Part shown: in pieces, positions 13,576-21,776 of the stretch | Layout of the letters: each line of letters starts with the position of its first letter | Numbering within the stretch: the first letter of the stretch is position 1 | NCBI RefSeq assembly: GCF_009467805.1 | Contig: NZ_WIAY01000002.1 | Span: 62,001-126,000 of the forward strand | Origin: Stenotrophomonas nematodicola | GTDB lineage: Bacteria; Pseudomonadota; Gammaproteobacteria; Xanthomonadales; Xanthomonadaceae | DNA length: 64,000 nt | Reading direction: 5' to 3' | The notes under the pieces: generated by a model | Seen by the model: the letters and a program-made list of their open reading frames with translations, nothing else | What the model was told of the DNA's origin: nothing | Database searches by the model: none | Translations under genes and position numbers: made by a program

Positions 13576-14580
13576 ATGCGCATCCTGGCCGCCGCCCTGC
13601 TCGCCTGCCTCCCGCTGACCACCTTCGCCGCCGAGACCTATGGCCCGCGACTGGAAGGCTTCGACTACCCGTATCCGGTGAAGATCTTTCCGCTCGGATC
13701 GCAACGGCAGCCGCTGGAGATGGCGTATCTGGATGTTCCGCCGGCAGGAACCGCGTTCGCCGGTACAGTGGTGCTGCTGCACGGCAAGAACTTCTGCGCG
13801 GCAACCTGGAAAGACAGCATCGCCGCGCTCACCGCCGCCGGCTACCGGGTGATCGCACCGGACCAGATCGGCTTCTGCAAATCCAGCAAGCCCGAGCGCT
13901 ACCAGTATTCGTTCGGACAGCTCGCCGCCAACACCCACGCGCTGCTGGCCCACCTCGGCCTCGACGCGGCCAAGGTGGACCTGGTGGGCCATTCGATGGG
14001 CGGCATGCTCGCCGCGCGCTATGCCCTGATGTATCCGCAGCAGTTGCGCCACCTCGCGCTGGTCAATCCAATCGGGTTGGAAGACTGGAAGGCCAAAGGC
14101 GTGCCGTGGCGCAGTGTGGATGCGTGGTATGCCAACGAACTCAAGACCAGCGCCGACAGCATCAGGGCGTACCAGCGGGAGGTGTACTACAACGGCCAGT
14201 GGAAACCGCAGTACGAACAGTGGGTGCGCATGCAATCGCGCATGTATGACGGTGCGGGGAAGGAAGCGGTGGCCTGGAGCCAGGCACTCACCTCGGACAT
14301 GGTGTTCAATCAGCCGGTGGTATACGAGCTGCCGCGCATCGCCGTGCCCACCACGCTGTTCATCGGCCAGACCGACCGCACCGCCATCGGCCGGGACCTC
14401 GCACCGCCGGCGTTGAAGGCCACGCTGGGCGACTACCCGACGCTGGGCAGGGCCGCCGCCGCTGCGATCCCCGGCGCGACGCTGGTGACGTTCGACGACC
14501 TCGGCCATTCGCCACAGGTGCAGGACCCGGAACGGTTCAACGCCGCCCTGTTGAACGCCCTGCAACACCCAGGCAGGTAG
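13576..14580 (+). CDS. Secreted alpha/beta hydrolase
   Basis: 334 residues from the ATG at 13576, chosen for GGAGA seven bases upstream and a signal peptide ([20 protein letters not shown]). Alpha/beta hydrolase fold: oxyanion-loop motif [12 protein letters not shown], nucleophile elbow GHSMGGML (Ser about 162), acid in GQTDRTAIG and catalytic His in [10 protein letters not shown]. The substrate cannot be told; relatives are loosely annotated as esterases or haloalkane dehalogenase-like enzymes. The stop codon TAG overlaps a GTAG-headed REP-like palindrome. Confidence 0.9.
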   Translation: MRILAAALLACLPLTTFAAETYGPRLEGFDYPYPVKIFPLGSQRQPLEMAYLDVPPAGTAFAGTVVLLHGKNFCAATWKDSIAALTAAGYRVIAPDQIGFCKSSKPERYQYSFGQLAANTHALLAHLGLDAAKVDLVGHSMGGMLAARYALMYPQQLRHLALVNPIGLEDWKAKGVPWRSVDAWYANELKTSADSIRAYQREVYYNGQWKPQYEQWVRMQSRMYDGAGKEAVAWSQALTSDMVFNQPVVYELPRIAVPTTLFIGQTDRTAIGRDLAPPALKATLGDYPTLGRAAAAAIPGATLVTFDDLGHSPQVQDPERFNAALLNALQHPGR

Positions 14581-14606
14581 GGGCCGGCCGTTGGTCGGCT
14601 GGCCAC
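14577..14606 (+). repeat. GTAG-headed REP-like palindrome overlapping a stop codon
   Basis: GTAG followed by GGGCCGGCC, GTTG, GTCGGCTGGCC: an imperfect hairpin with one G-T pair. The TAG of GTAG is the stop codon of the hydrolase gene. The GTAG head and the GTTG/GCTG centre are those of Stenotrophomonas-type REP elements. Confidence 0.6.
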
Positions 14607-14623
14607 GCCTGGGGTGGCAATGA

Positions 14624-15691
14624 TCAGCGCCGTACGATCGCCAGCACGTCGTCGAGCAGCGCCGCCGCGGTGACGCCAGCGCCCGCACCCGGACCCTGGA
14701 TCAGCAGCGGCTGCTGCTGATAACGGTCGCTGTGGATCGCCACCCGGTTGTCGGTCTGCGCCCCGCCCGCCAACGGGTGGTCGAGCGGCAGGATGCGCAG
14801 CCCCACCGACGCGCCGTCGTGGTCGAAGCCGCCGACGAAGCGCAGGCAGCCACCCTGTGTCTGTGCCTGGTGCCAGTACTGCAGCAGCGGCGCATCAAGC
14901 TGCGACAACGCGCCCAGCGCCGCGTCGGCCGGCAACGCGGCCAGCGCGTCCGGCACCAGCGAGGCCACCCGCACCTGCCCGGCGCACAGCGCGATGCCAC
15001 TGGCCCGGGCCAGGATCAGCAGCTTGCGGCGTACGTCCTCACCGGACAGGTCCACGCGCGGGTCCGGCTCGGTGTACCCGGCGCGGGCGGCCTCGCGCAC
15101 CCAATCGGAGAACGCGCGTTGGCCATCGTAGTGATGGAACAGCCAGGCCAGCGATCCTGACAGCACGCCTTCCACGCGGTGGATGCGGTCCCCCCCGGCC
15201 ACCAGCGCGCGCAGGCTGCTCAGCAGCGGCAGGCCCGCGCCTACCGTGGCGCTGTCGCCGTACTGCGCGTCGCTGCCCTGGCGGCTGTCGGCGATGGCCT
15301 GCGCCCGCGCGAGCTGCGCGCCCTGGCCGAGCTTGTTGGCGGTTACCACATGCACGCCGCGAGCCAGCCATTGCTCATGCCGGTTGGCCACCTCGTCGCT
15401 GGCGGTGGCATCCACCACCACATCGCCGCGCTGCAGGCCGTCGGTGTCCGCCCAGGGCTGCAACGCCGGCGCGGTACGGGCAGCCAGGTTGGCCAGCTGC
15501 AGCTCCTGCTCCGGCGCGTGCCCACAGGCGCGCGCCGTCCGCGAATTGGCCAGCCAGGAGAACTGCGGCAGTGCCACGCCGCGTGCCAGCAACGACTGGT
15601 AGCGCTGCACGAACGCAGTGCCGACGGTGCCGGTGCCGAGCAGCGCCAGACGTCGCGCCGTGGCCGGGGCCAACGTCAGGACCGCGCTCAT
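14624..15691 (-). CDS. hom: Homoserine dehydrogenase
   Basis: 355 residues, a monofunctional enzyme without a fused aspartokinase or ACT domain. It reduces aspartate semialdehyde to homoserine with NAD(P)H in the cytoplasm. The Rossmann motif LLGTGTVGTAF is near the N-terminus. The catalytic half shows TANKLGQGAQLA, the substrate-site segment VEGVLSGSLAWLF, and GYTEPDPRVDLSGEDVRRKLLILAR with the conserved Lys. This resembles the homoserine dehydrogenase half of E. coli ThrA. It is the last gene of metX-metB-hom and overlaps metB by four bases, supplying the homoserine that MetX acylates. Confidence 0.93.
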   Translation of the reverse strand: MSAVLTLAPATARRLALLGTGTVGTAFVQRYQSLLARGVALPQFSWLANSRTARACGHAPEQELQLANLAARTAPALQPWADTDGLQRGDVVVDATASDEVANRHEQWLARGVHVVTANKLGQGAQLARAQAIADSRQGSDAQYGDSATVGAGLPLLSSLRALVAGGDRIHRVEGVLSGSLAWLFHHYDGQRAFSDWVREAARAGYTEPDPRVDLSGEDVRRKLLILARASGIALCAGQVRVASLVPDALAALPADAALGALSQLDAPLLQYWHQAQTQGGCLRFVGGFDHDGASVGLRILPLDHPLAGGAQTDNRVAIHSDRYQQQPLLIQGPGAGAGVTAAALLDDVLAIVRR

Positions 15692-16932
15692 GCATCCACC
15701 TGTTTGCGGTGTGCCGTCCGGGCCTGCAGGTTGATCACCGCCTGCGCGCGTTCCAGCCCGGCCTGCAGGTCGGCCACGAGGTCCTCGGGCGATTCGATGC
15801 CCACCGACAGGCGCAGCAGCCCTTCACTGATCCCTGCATGCGCACGCGCCTCCGGCGTCATCGCGGCGTGGGTCATGGTGGCCGGATGCGCGACCAGGCT
15901 TTCGACCCCGCCCAGCGATTCGGCCAGGGTGAAACAGCGCAGGCCGTCGACGAAGGCGCGCACGGCCGCGTGTGGATCATCGCCGGCGCAGGACGCCAGC
16001 TCGAAGGACAGCATCGCGCCGAAACCGCTCTGCTGGCGCGCGGCGATCGCGTGCCCCGGATGGTCCGCCAGCCCGGGGTAGTACACCTGGGCAACCGCAT
16101 CGCTGGCGGCCAGCAGATCGACCACTGCGGCGGTGTTCTCCTGGTGCGCGCGCAGGCGCGCGCCGAGCGTACGCAGCCCGCGAAGGGTCAGGAAGGCATC
16201 GAACGGCGAGCCGGTCAGCCCGAGCGCATTGGCCCACCACACCAGTTGCTCATGCACCGCCGGATCGCGCGCAATCACCGCCCCCCCCACCACGTCGCTG
16301 TGCCCATTGATGTACTTGGTGGTCGAGTGCAGCACCAGATCGGCGCCGAATGCGATCGGCTGCTGCAGCGCCGGCGACAAAAAGGTGTTGTCCACCACCA
16401 CCTTGGCGCCGGCCCTGTGCGCGGCGTCGATGACGAAGCGCAGGTCGGTGATGCGCAGCAGCGGGTTGGACGGGGTTTCGATCAGCACCAGCGTCGGCGA
16501 CTGCGCCAGCGCATCGGCCAGCGAGCGCGGATCCGTGAGGTCGGCGGTGATCAGCCCGAAATGGCCCTTCTTCGCCAGGGCGTTGAACAACCGCCAGCTG
16601 CCGCCGTACGCATCATGCGGCACTACCAGCGTATCGCCCGGCTGCAGCAGCGCGTTGAGCACCAGGTTGATCGCTCCCATGCCGGTGGAGGTGATCACGC
16701 CCCCTGCGCCGCCTTCGAGTTCGGCCAGTGCCTCACCCAGCAGGTCGCGGGTCGGATTGCCGCTGCGCGTGTAATCGTACTGACGCTTGTTGCCGAAACC
16801 GTCGAAGCTGAAATTGGAGGACAACACGATCGGCGGGGTCACCGCGCCGTGGGCGGTATCACGGTCAATGCCGGCGCGTACCGCAGCGGTGACGCGGCTA
16901 CAGGACGGTTCGGTACCAGCGGACAGACTCAT
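15688..16932 (-). CDS. metB: Cystathionine gamma-synthase / O-succinylhomoserine (thiol)-lyase, PLP enzyme
   Basis: 414 residues, Cys/Met-metabolism PLP family. It swaps the acyl group of O-acylhomoserine for cysteine to make cystathionine, or directly for sulfide. Seen: YDYTRSGNPTRDLL near residue 52, the STGMGAINLVL phosphate-binding loop, IETPSNPLLRITD, VVDNTFLSPALQQP, and the Schiff-base Lys in LHSTTKYINGHSD. Four-base overlaps with metX upstream and hom downstream make a tight operon. The sequence alone does not decide gamma-synthase versus sulfhydrylase. Confidence 0.93.
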   Translation of the reverse strand: MSLSAGTEPSCSRVTAAVRAGIDRDTAHGAVTPPIVLSSNFSFDGFGNKRQYDYTRSGNPTRDLLGEALAELEGGAGGVITSTGMGAINLVLNALLQPGDTLVVPHDAYGGSWRLFNALAKKGHFGLITADLTDPRSLADALAQSPTLVLIETPSNPLLRITDLRFVIDAAHRAGAKVVVDNTFLSPALQQPIAFGADLVLHSTTKYINGHSDVVGGAVIARDPAVHEQLVWWANALGLTGSPFDAFLTLRGLRTLGARLRAHQENTAAVVDLLAASDAVAQVYYPGLADHPGHAIAARQQSGFGAMLSFELASCAGDDPHAAVRAFVDGLRCFTLAESLGGVESLVAHPATMTHAAMTPEARAHAGISEGLLRLSVGIESPEDLVADLQAGLERAQAVINLQARTAHRKQVDA

Positions 16933-17960
16933 GCGGTTTCTCCCGGGGAACGGATGGCGTTGGCGAGGATCGCGTCGATGCGATCGGTTTCTTTGAGGAA
17001 GGCGTCGTGGCCGTAGGGCGAGCGCAGCACGCGCAGGCTGCCGCGCGGGCCCAGCCCTTCGACCAGGCCGACGCAGTCGGCCAGTGGCACCAGCCGGTCC
17101 CCTTCGACGGCGACGACCACGGTCGGTACCTGGAGGGCGGTGGGGTCGACGCGGTGCAGGTCGATCGATTCGGACAGGCGCAGGTAGGCGTTTACCGGCG
17201 TGCGCGCCACGTACTGTGCGCCGGCCGCATCCAGGTAGTCCTCGGCGGCCACGCGCACGCGGCCATTGACCACCTCCGGTGCGGCATCGAAGCGCTCGCC
17301 GAATTCTTCCGGCGTGCGGTAGCTGAGCATGGCGAACTGCCGGGCCAGCGACAGCCCGTGGCTTTCAGCGCACTGCAGCTGCCCCAGGGCGACCGCACGG
17401 CGCTGCAGCGCGCGCCACGCCGCGGCGTACGGGTGCGGGCGATGCGCGCCGCTCACCGCGACCAGCCGCTGCAGTCGCTGCCGGTGCCGCACCGCGAACT
17501 GCTGTCCGACCAGGGCGCCGTAGGAATAGCCGACGAAACACTGCAGCTGCGCGATGCCGAGCTGGTCGAGCAGCAGCGCCAGCGCATCGGCCTGGTCGGC
17601 GGTGTCGATCGGCAGGTCCAGCGCGCCGTCGGCACCGATGAAGTCGAACGCCAGGATGCGCAGCGTGGCCGGGTCCAGGGTGCGGCCCGCCGCCACCAGG
17701 CCGTCGGCCCAGCCCTTCTCGGGGAACTCGGCATTGGCAGCCACGTGGCGATGGGCCGAGATGCCACCGGCCAGCACCACCACCGGCGCATCCTCGCGTC
17801 CGACCAGTTCGTAGCGCAGACGCACCGGGCGCACGCCCCCGTGGCGCATCGACAGCACCGCGGCGATATCGCCGCGCACGGCGTTGCGGCCGTCGATGAC
17901 GGGCACGCTGACAGGGGCGAAGGTGTCGGTGGCGAGCGCTGAAGCGGTGGCGAAACGCAT
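16929..17960 (-). CDS. metX: MetX-family homoserine (or serine) O-acyltransferase, alpha/beta hydrolase fold
   Basis: 343 residues from the ATG at 17960, which follows the riboswitch leader. MetX-type acyltransferase: nucleophile elbow VGYSYGALVGQQF, acid in VEGDRLVPL and His in YGHDAFLKE. It differs from typical MetX: the oxyanion segment reads LAGGISAHRHV and the elbow is GYSYG rather than GGSMG. It acylates homoserine to start methionine synthesis; acetyl or succinyl transfer cannot be told. From memory, MetX-family proteins in Xanthomonadales have been described that act as serine O-succinyltransferases, so the acceptor is also open. The linkage to metB and hom and the SAM riboswitch argue for methionine synthesis. 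Confidence 0.82.
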   Translation of the reverse strand: MRFATASALATDTFAPVSVPVIDGRNAVRGDIAAVLSMRHGGVRPVRLRYELVGREDAPVVVLAGGISAHRHVAANAEFPEKGWADGLVAAGRTLDPATLRILAFDFIGADGALDLPIDTADQADALALLLDQLGIAQLQCFVGYSYGALVGQQFAVRHRQRLQRLVAVSGAHRPHPYAAAWRALQRRAVALGQLQCAESHGLSLARQFAMLSYRTPEEFGERFDAAPEVVNGRVRVAAEDYLDAAGAQYVARTPVNAYLRLSESIDLHRVDPTALQVPTVVVAVEGDRLVPLADCVGLVEGLGPRGSLRVLRSPYGHDAFLKETDRIDAILANAIRSPGETA

Positions 17961-18040
17961 GGCGGTATCCCAGGAAGGAAATCGGCCATCGAGCTTTCGC
18001 GGAGCTCGCGTTCGAGATGCACGCACAGTGCATGGGTCGA

Positions 18041-18156
18041 ACCATCTTTCGGTGGACGCCACGGTCCCCGCAGGATTTGGCACCTACGCAGGTCGCTTGC
18101 GCGCCTGCGGGCTGCCCCGGCTTCAAAGGGCCTGTCCCTCTGCCGGTCTCGATGGT
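18041..18156 (-). ncRNA. SAM-I (S-box) riboswitch aptamer upstream of metX-metB-hom
   Basis: Minus strand, 5' to 3'. P1 ACCATC pairs with GATGGT at the end. Then come GAGA, the P2 segment with CAGAGGGACAGGCCC, TTTGAAGCCGGGGCAGCC (consensus TGAAGCCCGGCAACC), a P3 stem GCAGG/CCTGC, the hallmark AGGTGCCAAATCCTGC (consensus GGTGCCAATTCCTGC), a P4 stem GGAC/GTCC and GAAA before P1 closes. This matches the S-box core closely. SAM binding should shut off the methionine operon. Downstream are two hairpins (ATGCAC/GTGCAT and CGAGCT/AGCTCG) but no T-run terminator, so control may be at translation. Confidence 0.93.
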
Positions 18157-18162
18157 GGAGCC

Positions 18163-18192
18163 ACGATGCCAGCCCCCACAGCGCATGTCAAT
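18163..18192 (-). promoter_or_regulatory. Promoter of the riboswitch-metX-metB-hom transcript
   Basis: On the minus strand, TTGACA (18187-18192), 18 bases, then CATCGT (18163-18168) preceded by an extended -10 TG. The predicted start falls at about 18157, immediately before the aptamer P1 strand, which supports the call despite the weak -10 hexamer. Confidence 0.6.
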
Positions 18193-18194
18193 CC

Positions 18195-18210
18195 CTTCAT
18201 CGGGATGAAG
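18195..18210. promoter_or_regulatory. Palindrome upstream of the metX promoter
   Basis: CTTCAT, CGGG, ATGAAG: perfect six-base arms just upstream of the metX -35 and in front of the divergent M23 peptidase gene. It does not match the MetJ box. The remaining bases between metX and the peptidase (17961-18303) are the riboswitch leader and about 90 bases with no strong promoter match for the plus strand. Confidence 0.3.
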
Positions 18211-18303
18211 CGATATAGTTTTTTCTCATCAGGGCATTGGGCCCCGTCTTTCCTGAACGGACCACATTGCGTAGAGTGCGCGCACCTCAATAGGATCGAC
18301 ACC

Positions 18304-19179
18304 ATGCGACGGATCGTGCTGCTGCTGTTGCTGCCATGCCCCCTGCTGGCCGGGGCCGCGCCGCCGGACTGGCGCTCGGGCTGGGGCATGGTCCAGCCCA
18401 CCGGGGTGCCGCAGGGCGCAAGCGCCGGCGCGCTGGCCTCGGTGAAGCTGGAAGGCGGCGCCAGCCGCTGGCAGGCCCGGGTCGACAACCACCTCGCCGG
18501 CCCGGTGCAGGTGGCGCTGCGCCAGGATGCGGGCGCCGTGGCGCTGCCCGGGCTGCCGATGCAGACCGTCCTGCCCGGCTCGGCCAGCGTGGTGGTGACG
18601 CGTCTGCAGTTGCCGCCGGACACCCAGCGGCTGAACCTGCTGCTGGATGCGGTACCGGGCGATCCGGCGGCCCGGCCGATGGACGTGGCCTACCAGCTGC
18701 CGTTCGATGCCAAGCGCTTCCAGGTGACCCAGGCGCCCCAGGGGCGTTTCAGCCACACCGACGCGGAGAACCGCGATGCGGTCGATTTCGCCCTTCCCGA
18801 GGGCACGCCGGTGCTGGCCGCACGTGCCGGCAAGGTGATGCAGGTGCAGGGCAATTTCCACGACAACGGCCAGGACCCGGCGCGCGACCGGGACCGCGCC
18901 AACTTCATCCGGGTGCTGCATGAAGACGGCAGCATGGCGGTCTATGCCCACCTGCAGGCCAATGGGGTGCTGGTCCGAAGCGGCCAGCGGGTGGAGGCCG
19001 GCCAGCGCATCGGCGTATCGGGCAACACCGGCTACAGCACGGCCCCGCACCTGCACTTCGTGGTCCAGGCCAATACCGGCATGCAGCTGCGTTCGATTCC
19101 GGTGCGCATCGTGGCGCCCCAGGGCGAGCTGCAGTTCGCCCGTGAGGTGGCCCCGGGCGGCGACGGGGCCGCGCCCTGA
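18304..19179 (+). CDS. M23 family (LytM-type) secreted metallopeptidase
   Basis: 291 residues with signal peptide MRRIVLLLLLPCPLLAGAAP and AGGA eight bases before the ATG. The N-terminal half has no recognised domain. The C-terminal LytM/M23 domain shows the zinc site FSHTDAENRDAVDF (His and Asp; the usual H-x(3)-D spacing is altered to H-x(8)-D) and HLHF in TAPHLHFVVQ. The intervening AVYAHLQANGVLVRSGQRVEAGQ is the typical strand-and-His segment. M23 enzymes cut peptidoglycan cross-bridges in the periplasm or activate other hydrolases. It is monocistronic: prfC follows with its own promoter. Confidence 0.88.
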   Translation: MRRIVLLLLLPCPLLAGAAPPDWRSGWGMVQPTGVPQGASAGALASVKLEGGASRWQARVDNHLAGPVQVALRQDAGAVALPGLPMQTVLPGSASVVVTRLQLPPDTQRLNLLLDAVPGDPAARPMDVAYQLPFDAKRFQVTQAPQGRFSHTDAENRDAVDFALPEGTPVLAARAGKVMQVQGNFHDNGQDPARDRDRANFIRVLHEDGSMAVYAHLQANGVLVRSGQRVEAGQRIGVSGNTGYSTAPHLHFVVQANTGMQLRSIPVRIVAPQGELQFAREVAPGGDGAAP

Positions 19180-19207
19180 CCCGCCAACCCCGGCGGCCCG
19201 GTATAAT
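19178..19207 (+). promoter_or_regulatory. Promoter of prfC
   Basis: A perfect TATAAT at 19202-19207, with TGACCC at 19178-19183 about 18 bases upstream (poor -35). It lies 48 bases before the prfC ATG and just after the peptidase stop. Confidence 0.65.
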
Positions 19208-19254
19208 CGGCGGCTTATCTCTTTGAAAAGCGCCCCGGGCGGGCGCGTCACGCC

Positions 19255-20859
19255 ATGTCCGAAGTCGCTACCGAAGCTGCGCGCCGCCGCACCTTCGCCA
19301 TCATTTCCCATCCTGACGCCGGCAAGACCACGCTGACCGAAAAGCTCCTGCTGTTCGGCGGTGCGATCCAGATGGCCGGCTCGGTCAAGGGGCGCAAGGC
19401 CGCGCGCCATGCCACGTCGGACTGGATGGCGCTGGAAAAGGAGCGCGGCATCTCGGTCACCTCGTCGGTGATGCAGTTCCCCTACGAAGGCAAGATCGTC
19501 AACCTGCTCGACACCCCCGGCCACGCCGACTTCGGCGAGGACACCTACCGCGTGCTGACCGCGGTGGACTCGGCGTTGATGGTCATCGACGTGGCCAAGG
19601 GCGTGGAAGAGCGCACCATCAAGCTGATGGAAGTGTGCCGCCTGCGCGACACGCCGATCATGACCTTCATCAACAAGCTCGACCGCGAAGGCAAGGAGCC
19701 GATCGACCTGCTGGATGAAGTGGAAAGCGTGCTGGGCATCCAGTGCGCGCCGGTCACCTGGCCGATCGGCATGGGCCAGCGCCTCAAGGGCGTGGTCCAC
19801 CTGATCAGCGGCGAAGTGCACCTCTACGAGCAGGGCCGCAACTTCACCCGCCAGGATTCGACCATCTTCCCGTCGATCGACTCGCCGGGCCTGGCCGAGA
19901 AGATCGGCGAACGCATGCTGGCCGACCTGCGCGACGAACTGGAGCTGGTGCAGGGCGCCAGCCATCCGTTCGACGTGGAGGCCTACCTGGCCGGCAAGCA
20001 GACTCCGGTGTTCTTCGGCTCGGGCGTGAACAATTTCGGCGTGCAGCCACTGCTGGACTTCTTTGTCGAGCACGCCCCGTCGCCGCAGCCGCGCGCGACC
20101 ACCGGCCGGGTGATCGCACCGCAGGAAAACAAGCTGACCGGGTTCGTGTTCAAGATCCAGGCCAACATGGACCCGCAGCACCGCGACCGCGTGGCCTTCA
20201 TGCGGGTGTGTTCGGGCCGATTCGTGGCCGGCATGAAGACCTTCCACGTGCGCAGCGGCAAGGAAATGAAGCTGGCCAATGCGCTGACCTTCATGGCCAG
20301 CGATCGCGAGATCGCCGCCGAGGCCTGGCCTGGCGATGTGATCGGCATCCACAACCACGGCACCATTTCGATCGGCGATACGTTCACCGAAGGCGAAGCG
20401 GTGAGCTTCACCGGCATTCCGAACTTCGCGCCGGAGCTGTTCCGCCGCGCGCGCCTGCGCGACCCGCTGAAGCTCAAGCAGTTGCAGAAGGGTCTGGCGC
20501 AGTTGTCCGAAGAAGGCGCAACCCAGTTCTTCCGTCCGCTGATGAGCAACGACCTGATCCTGGGGGCGGTCGGCGTGCTGCAGTTCGATGTGGCGGCCTA
20601 TCGTCTCAAGGACGAGTACGGTGTGGAGGCCACGTTCGAGCCGGTCAGCGTGACCACCGCGCGGTGGGTCACCTGCAGCGACGAAAAGAAGCTGGAAGAA
20701 TTCCGCGAGAAGAACGCCAGCAACCTGGGCATAGATGCCGCCGGCCAGCTGGTATACCTGGCCCCGACCCGGGTCAATCTGCAGCTGGCGCAGGAGCGCG
20801 CGCCGGACGTTCGCTTCGCCGCCACGCGCGAAGCGGCGCACAGCGTCTCGGTCGCCTGA
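19255..20859 (+). CDS. prfC: Peptide chain release factor 3 (RF3)
   Basis: 534 residues, near the usual 529. Translational GTPase that removes RF1/RF2 from the ribosome after peptide release. G1 is [14 protein letters not shown], switch I includes [15 protein letters not shown]2/G3 lie around [13 protein letters not shown] and [16 protein letters not shown], and G4 is [10 protein letters not shown]. Domain II and the RF3-specific C-terminal domain follow to the end. The start [15 protein letters not shown] agrees with the family N-terminus. Confidence 0.97.
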   Translation: MSEVATEAARRRTFAIISHPDAGKTTLTEKLLLFGGAIQMAGSVKGRKAARHATSDWMALEKERGISVTSSVMQFPYEGKIVNLLDTPGHADFGEDTYRVLTAVDSALMVIDVAKGVEERTIKLMEVCRLRDTPIMTFINKLDREGKEPIDLLDEVESVLGIQCAPVTWPIGMGQRLKGVVHLISGEVHLYEQGRNFTRQDSTIFPSIDSPGLAEKIGERMLADLRDELELVQGASHPFDVEAYLAGKQTPVFFGSGVNNFGVQPLLDFFVEHAPSPQPRATTGRVIAPQENKLTGFVFKIQANMDPQHRDRVAFMRVCSGRFVAGMKTFHVRSGKEMKLANALTFMASDREIAAEAWPGDVIGIHNHGTISIGDTFTEGEAVSFTGIPNFAPELFRRARLRDPLKLKQLQKGLAQLSEEGATQFFRPLMSNDLILGAVGVLQFDVAAYRLKDEYGVEATFEPVSVTTARWVTCSDEKKLEEFREKNASNLGIDAAGQLVYLAPTRVNLQLAQERAPDVRFAATREAAHSVSVA

Positions 20860-20953
20860 TCGAACGGCTGAACAGGCGTGCGTGCAAGCGCGCGCCATCG
20901 CGGCGATGATAGGGGGGAGCGGGCTCCCCCTCCCCGCGCACCCGATCATCGCC

Positions 20954-21586
20954 ATGACCTCAGTCGTTTCCGTACGTGAAGAAATCGCCAGCGCCCTGAC
21001 TCACGGGCTCGGCGCGGTCGCCGCACTCGCCGCCAGCGCGGTGCTGATCACGCTGGCCGCCATCTATGGTGACGGCTGGCAACTGGCCAGCGCGATCGTG
21101 TTCGGCGTGGCCCTGCTGCTGCTGTACACCGCCTCCACGCTCTACCACGCCATTCAGCACCCGATCGCCAAGGGCCGGCTGAAAGTGTTCGACCACTGCG
21201 CGATCTACCTGCTGATCGCCGGCACCTACACCCCGTTCACCCTCATCGGCCTGCGCGGCCCGTGGGGCTGGGGCATGTTCACCGCGATCTGGGCGCTGGC
21301 GCTGTTCGGCGTGGTGTTCAAACTGTTCTACACCGGCCGCTTCAAGCTGCTGTCCACGCTGATCTACATCGCGATGGGCTGGATGGTGCTGGTGGCGATC
21401 AAGCCGATGTGGGCGTCGCTGGACGCCTGGACACTGGGCTGGCTGCTCGCTGGCGGCCTGTCCTACACGCTGGGCACCTACTTCTACCACCGCGAGTCGA
21501 TCCCCTATTCGCACGCGATCTGGCACCTGTTCGTCATCGGCGGCAGCGTCTGCCACTTTGTGGCCGTGACTGCGCAGATTCTCTGA
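20954..21586 (+). CDS. trhA: Hemolysin III / PAQR family membrane protein
   Basis: 210 residues with seven predicted membrane helices. HlyIII/YqfA (TrhA) family: conserved SALTHGLGAVAALA with its His near the N-terminus, LYTASTLYHAIQH, KVFDHCAIYLLIAGTYTPF, YFYHRESIPYSHAIWHLFVIGGSVCHF near the C-terminus. These His, Asp and Ser residues form the PAQR metal site. In E. coli the homologue affects membrane-energetics homeostasis; haemolytic activity is not implied. The start at 20954 was preferred; an in-frame ATG 16 codons upstream is possible. Confidence 0.9.
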   Translation: MTSVVSVREEIASALTHGLGAVAALAASAVLITLAAIYGDGWQLASAIVFGVALLLLYTASTLYHAIQHPIAKGRLKVFDHCAIYLLIAGTYTPFTLIGLRGPWGWGMFTAIWALALFGVVFKLFYTGRFKLLSTLIYIAMGWMVLVAIKPMWASLDAWTLGWLLAGGLSYTLGTYFYHRESIPYSHAIWHLFVIGGSVCHFVAVTAQIL

Positions 21587-21628
21587 TCCACGTCGACGGC
21601 AACGTCAAGATCAACGTCGGCGGGGCGG

Positions 21629-21666
21629 GTGGGTTTACGGGACACGCCGTGAATCCGTAAGCCCAC
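21629..21666. repeat. Intergenic hairpin sharing a 12-base core with the 36-kb palindromic element
   Basis: GTGGGTTTACGG and CCGTAAGCCCAC form an 11-of-12 stem around a 14-base loop. The segment ACGGGACACGCC (21637-21648) recurs exactly at 36145-36156. It sits after the HlyIII gene and before asmA. The preceding bases contain a short repeated AACGTCAAGATCAACGTCG phrase. Confidence 0.5.
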
Positions 21667-21776
21667 TCGCACCACGCCGCTCATCCACACATCAGGTGAG
21701 CGCCGTTGCCGTTGCACGACGCCCTGACACCATCCTTACCAATGCTTCGCGTTGCCTGCACGATGAACAGGCAAGG

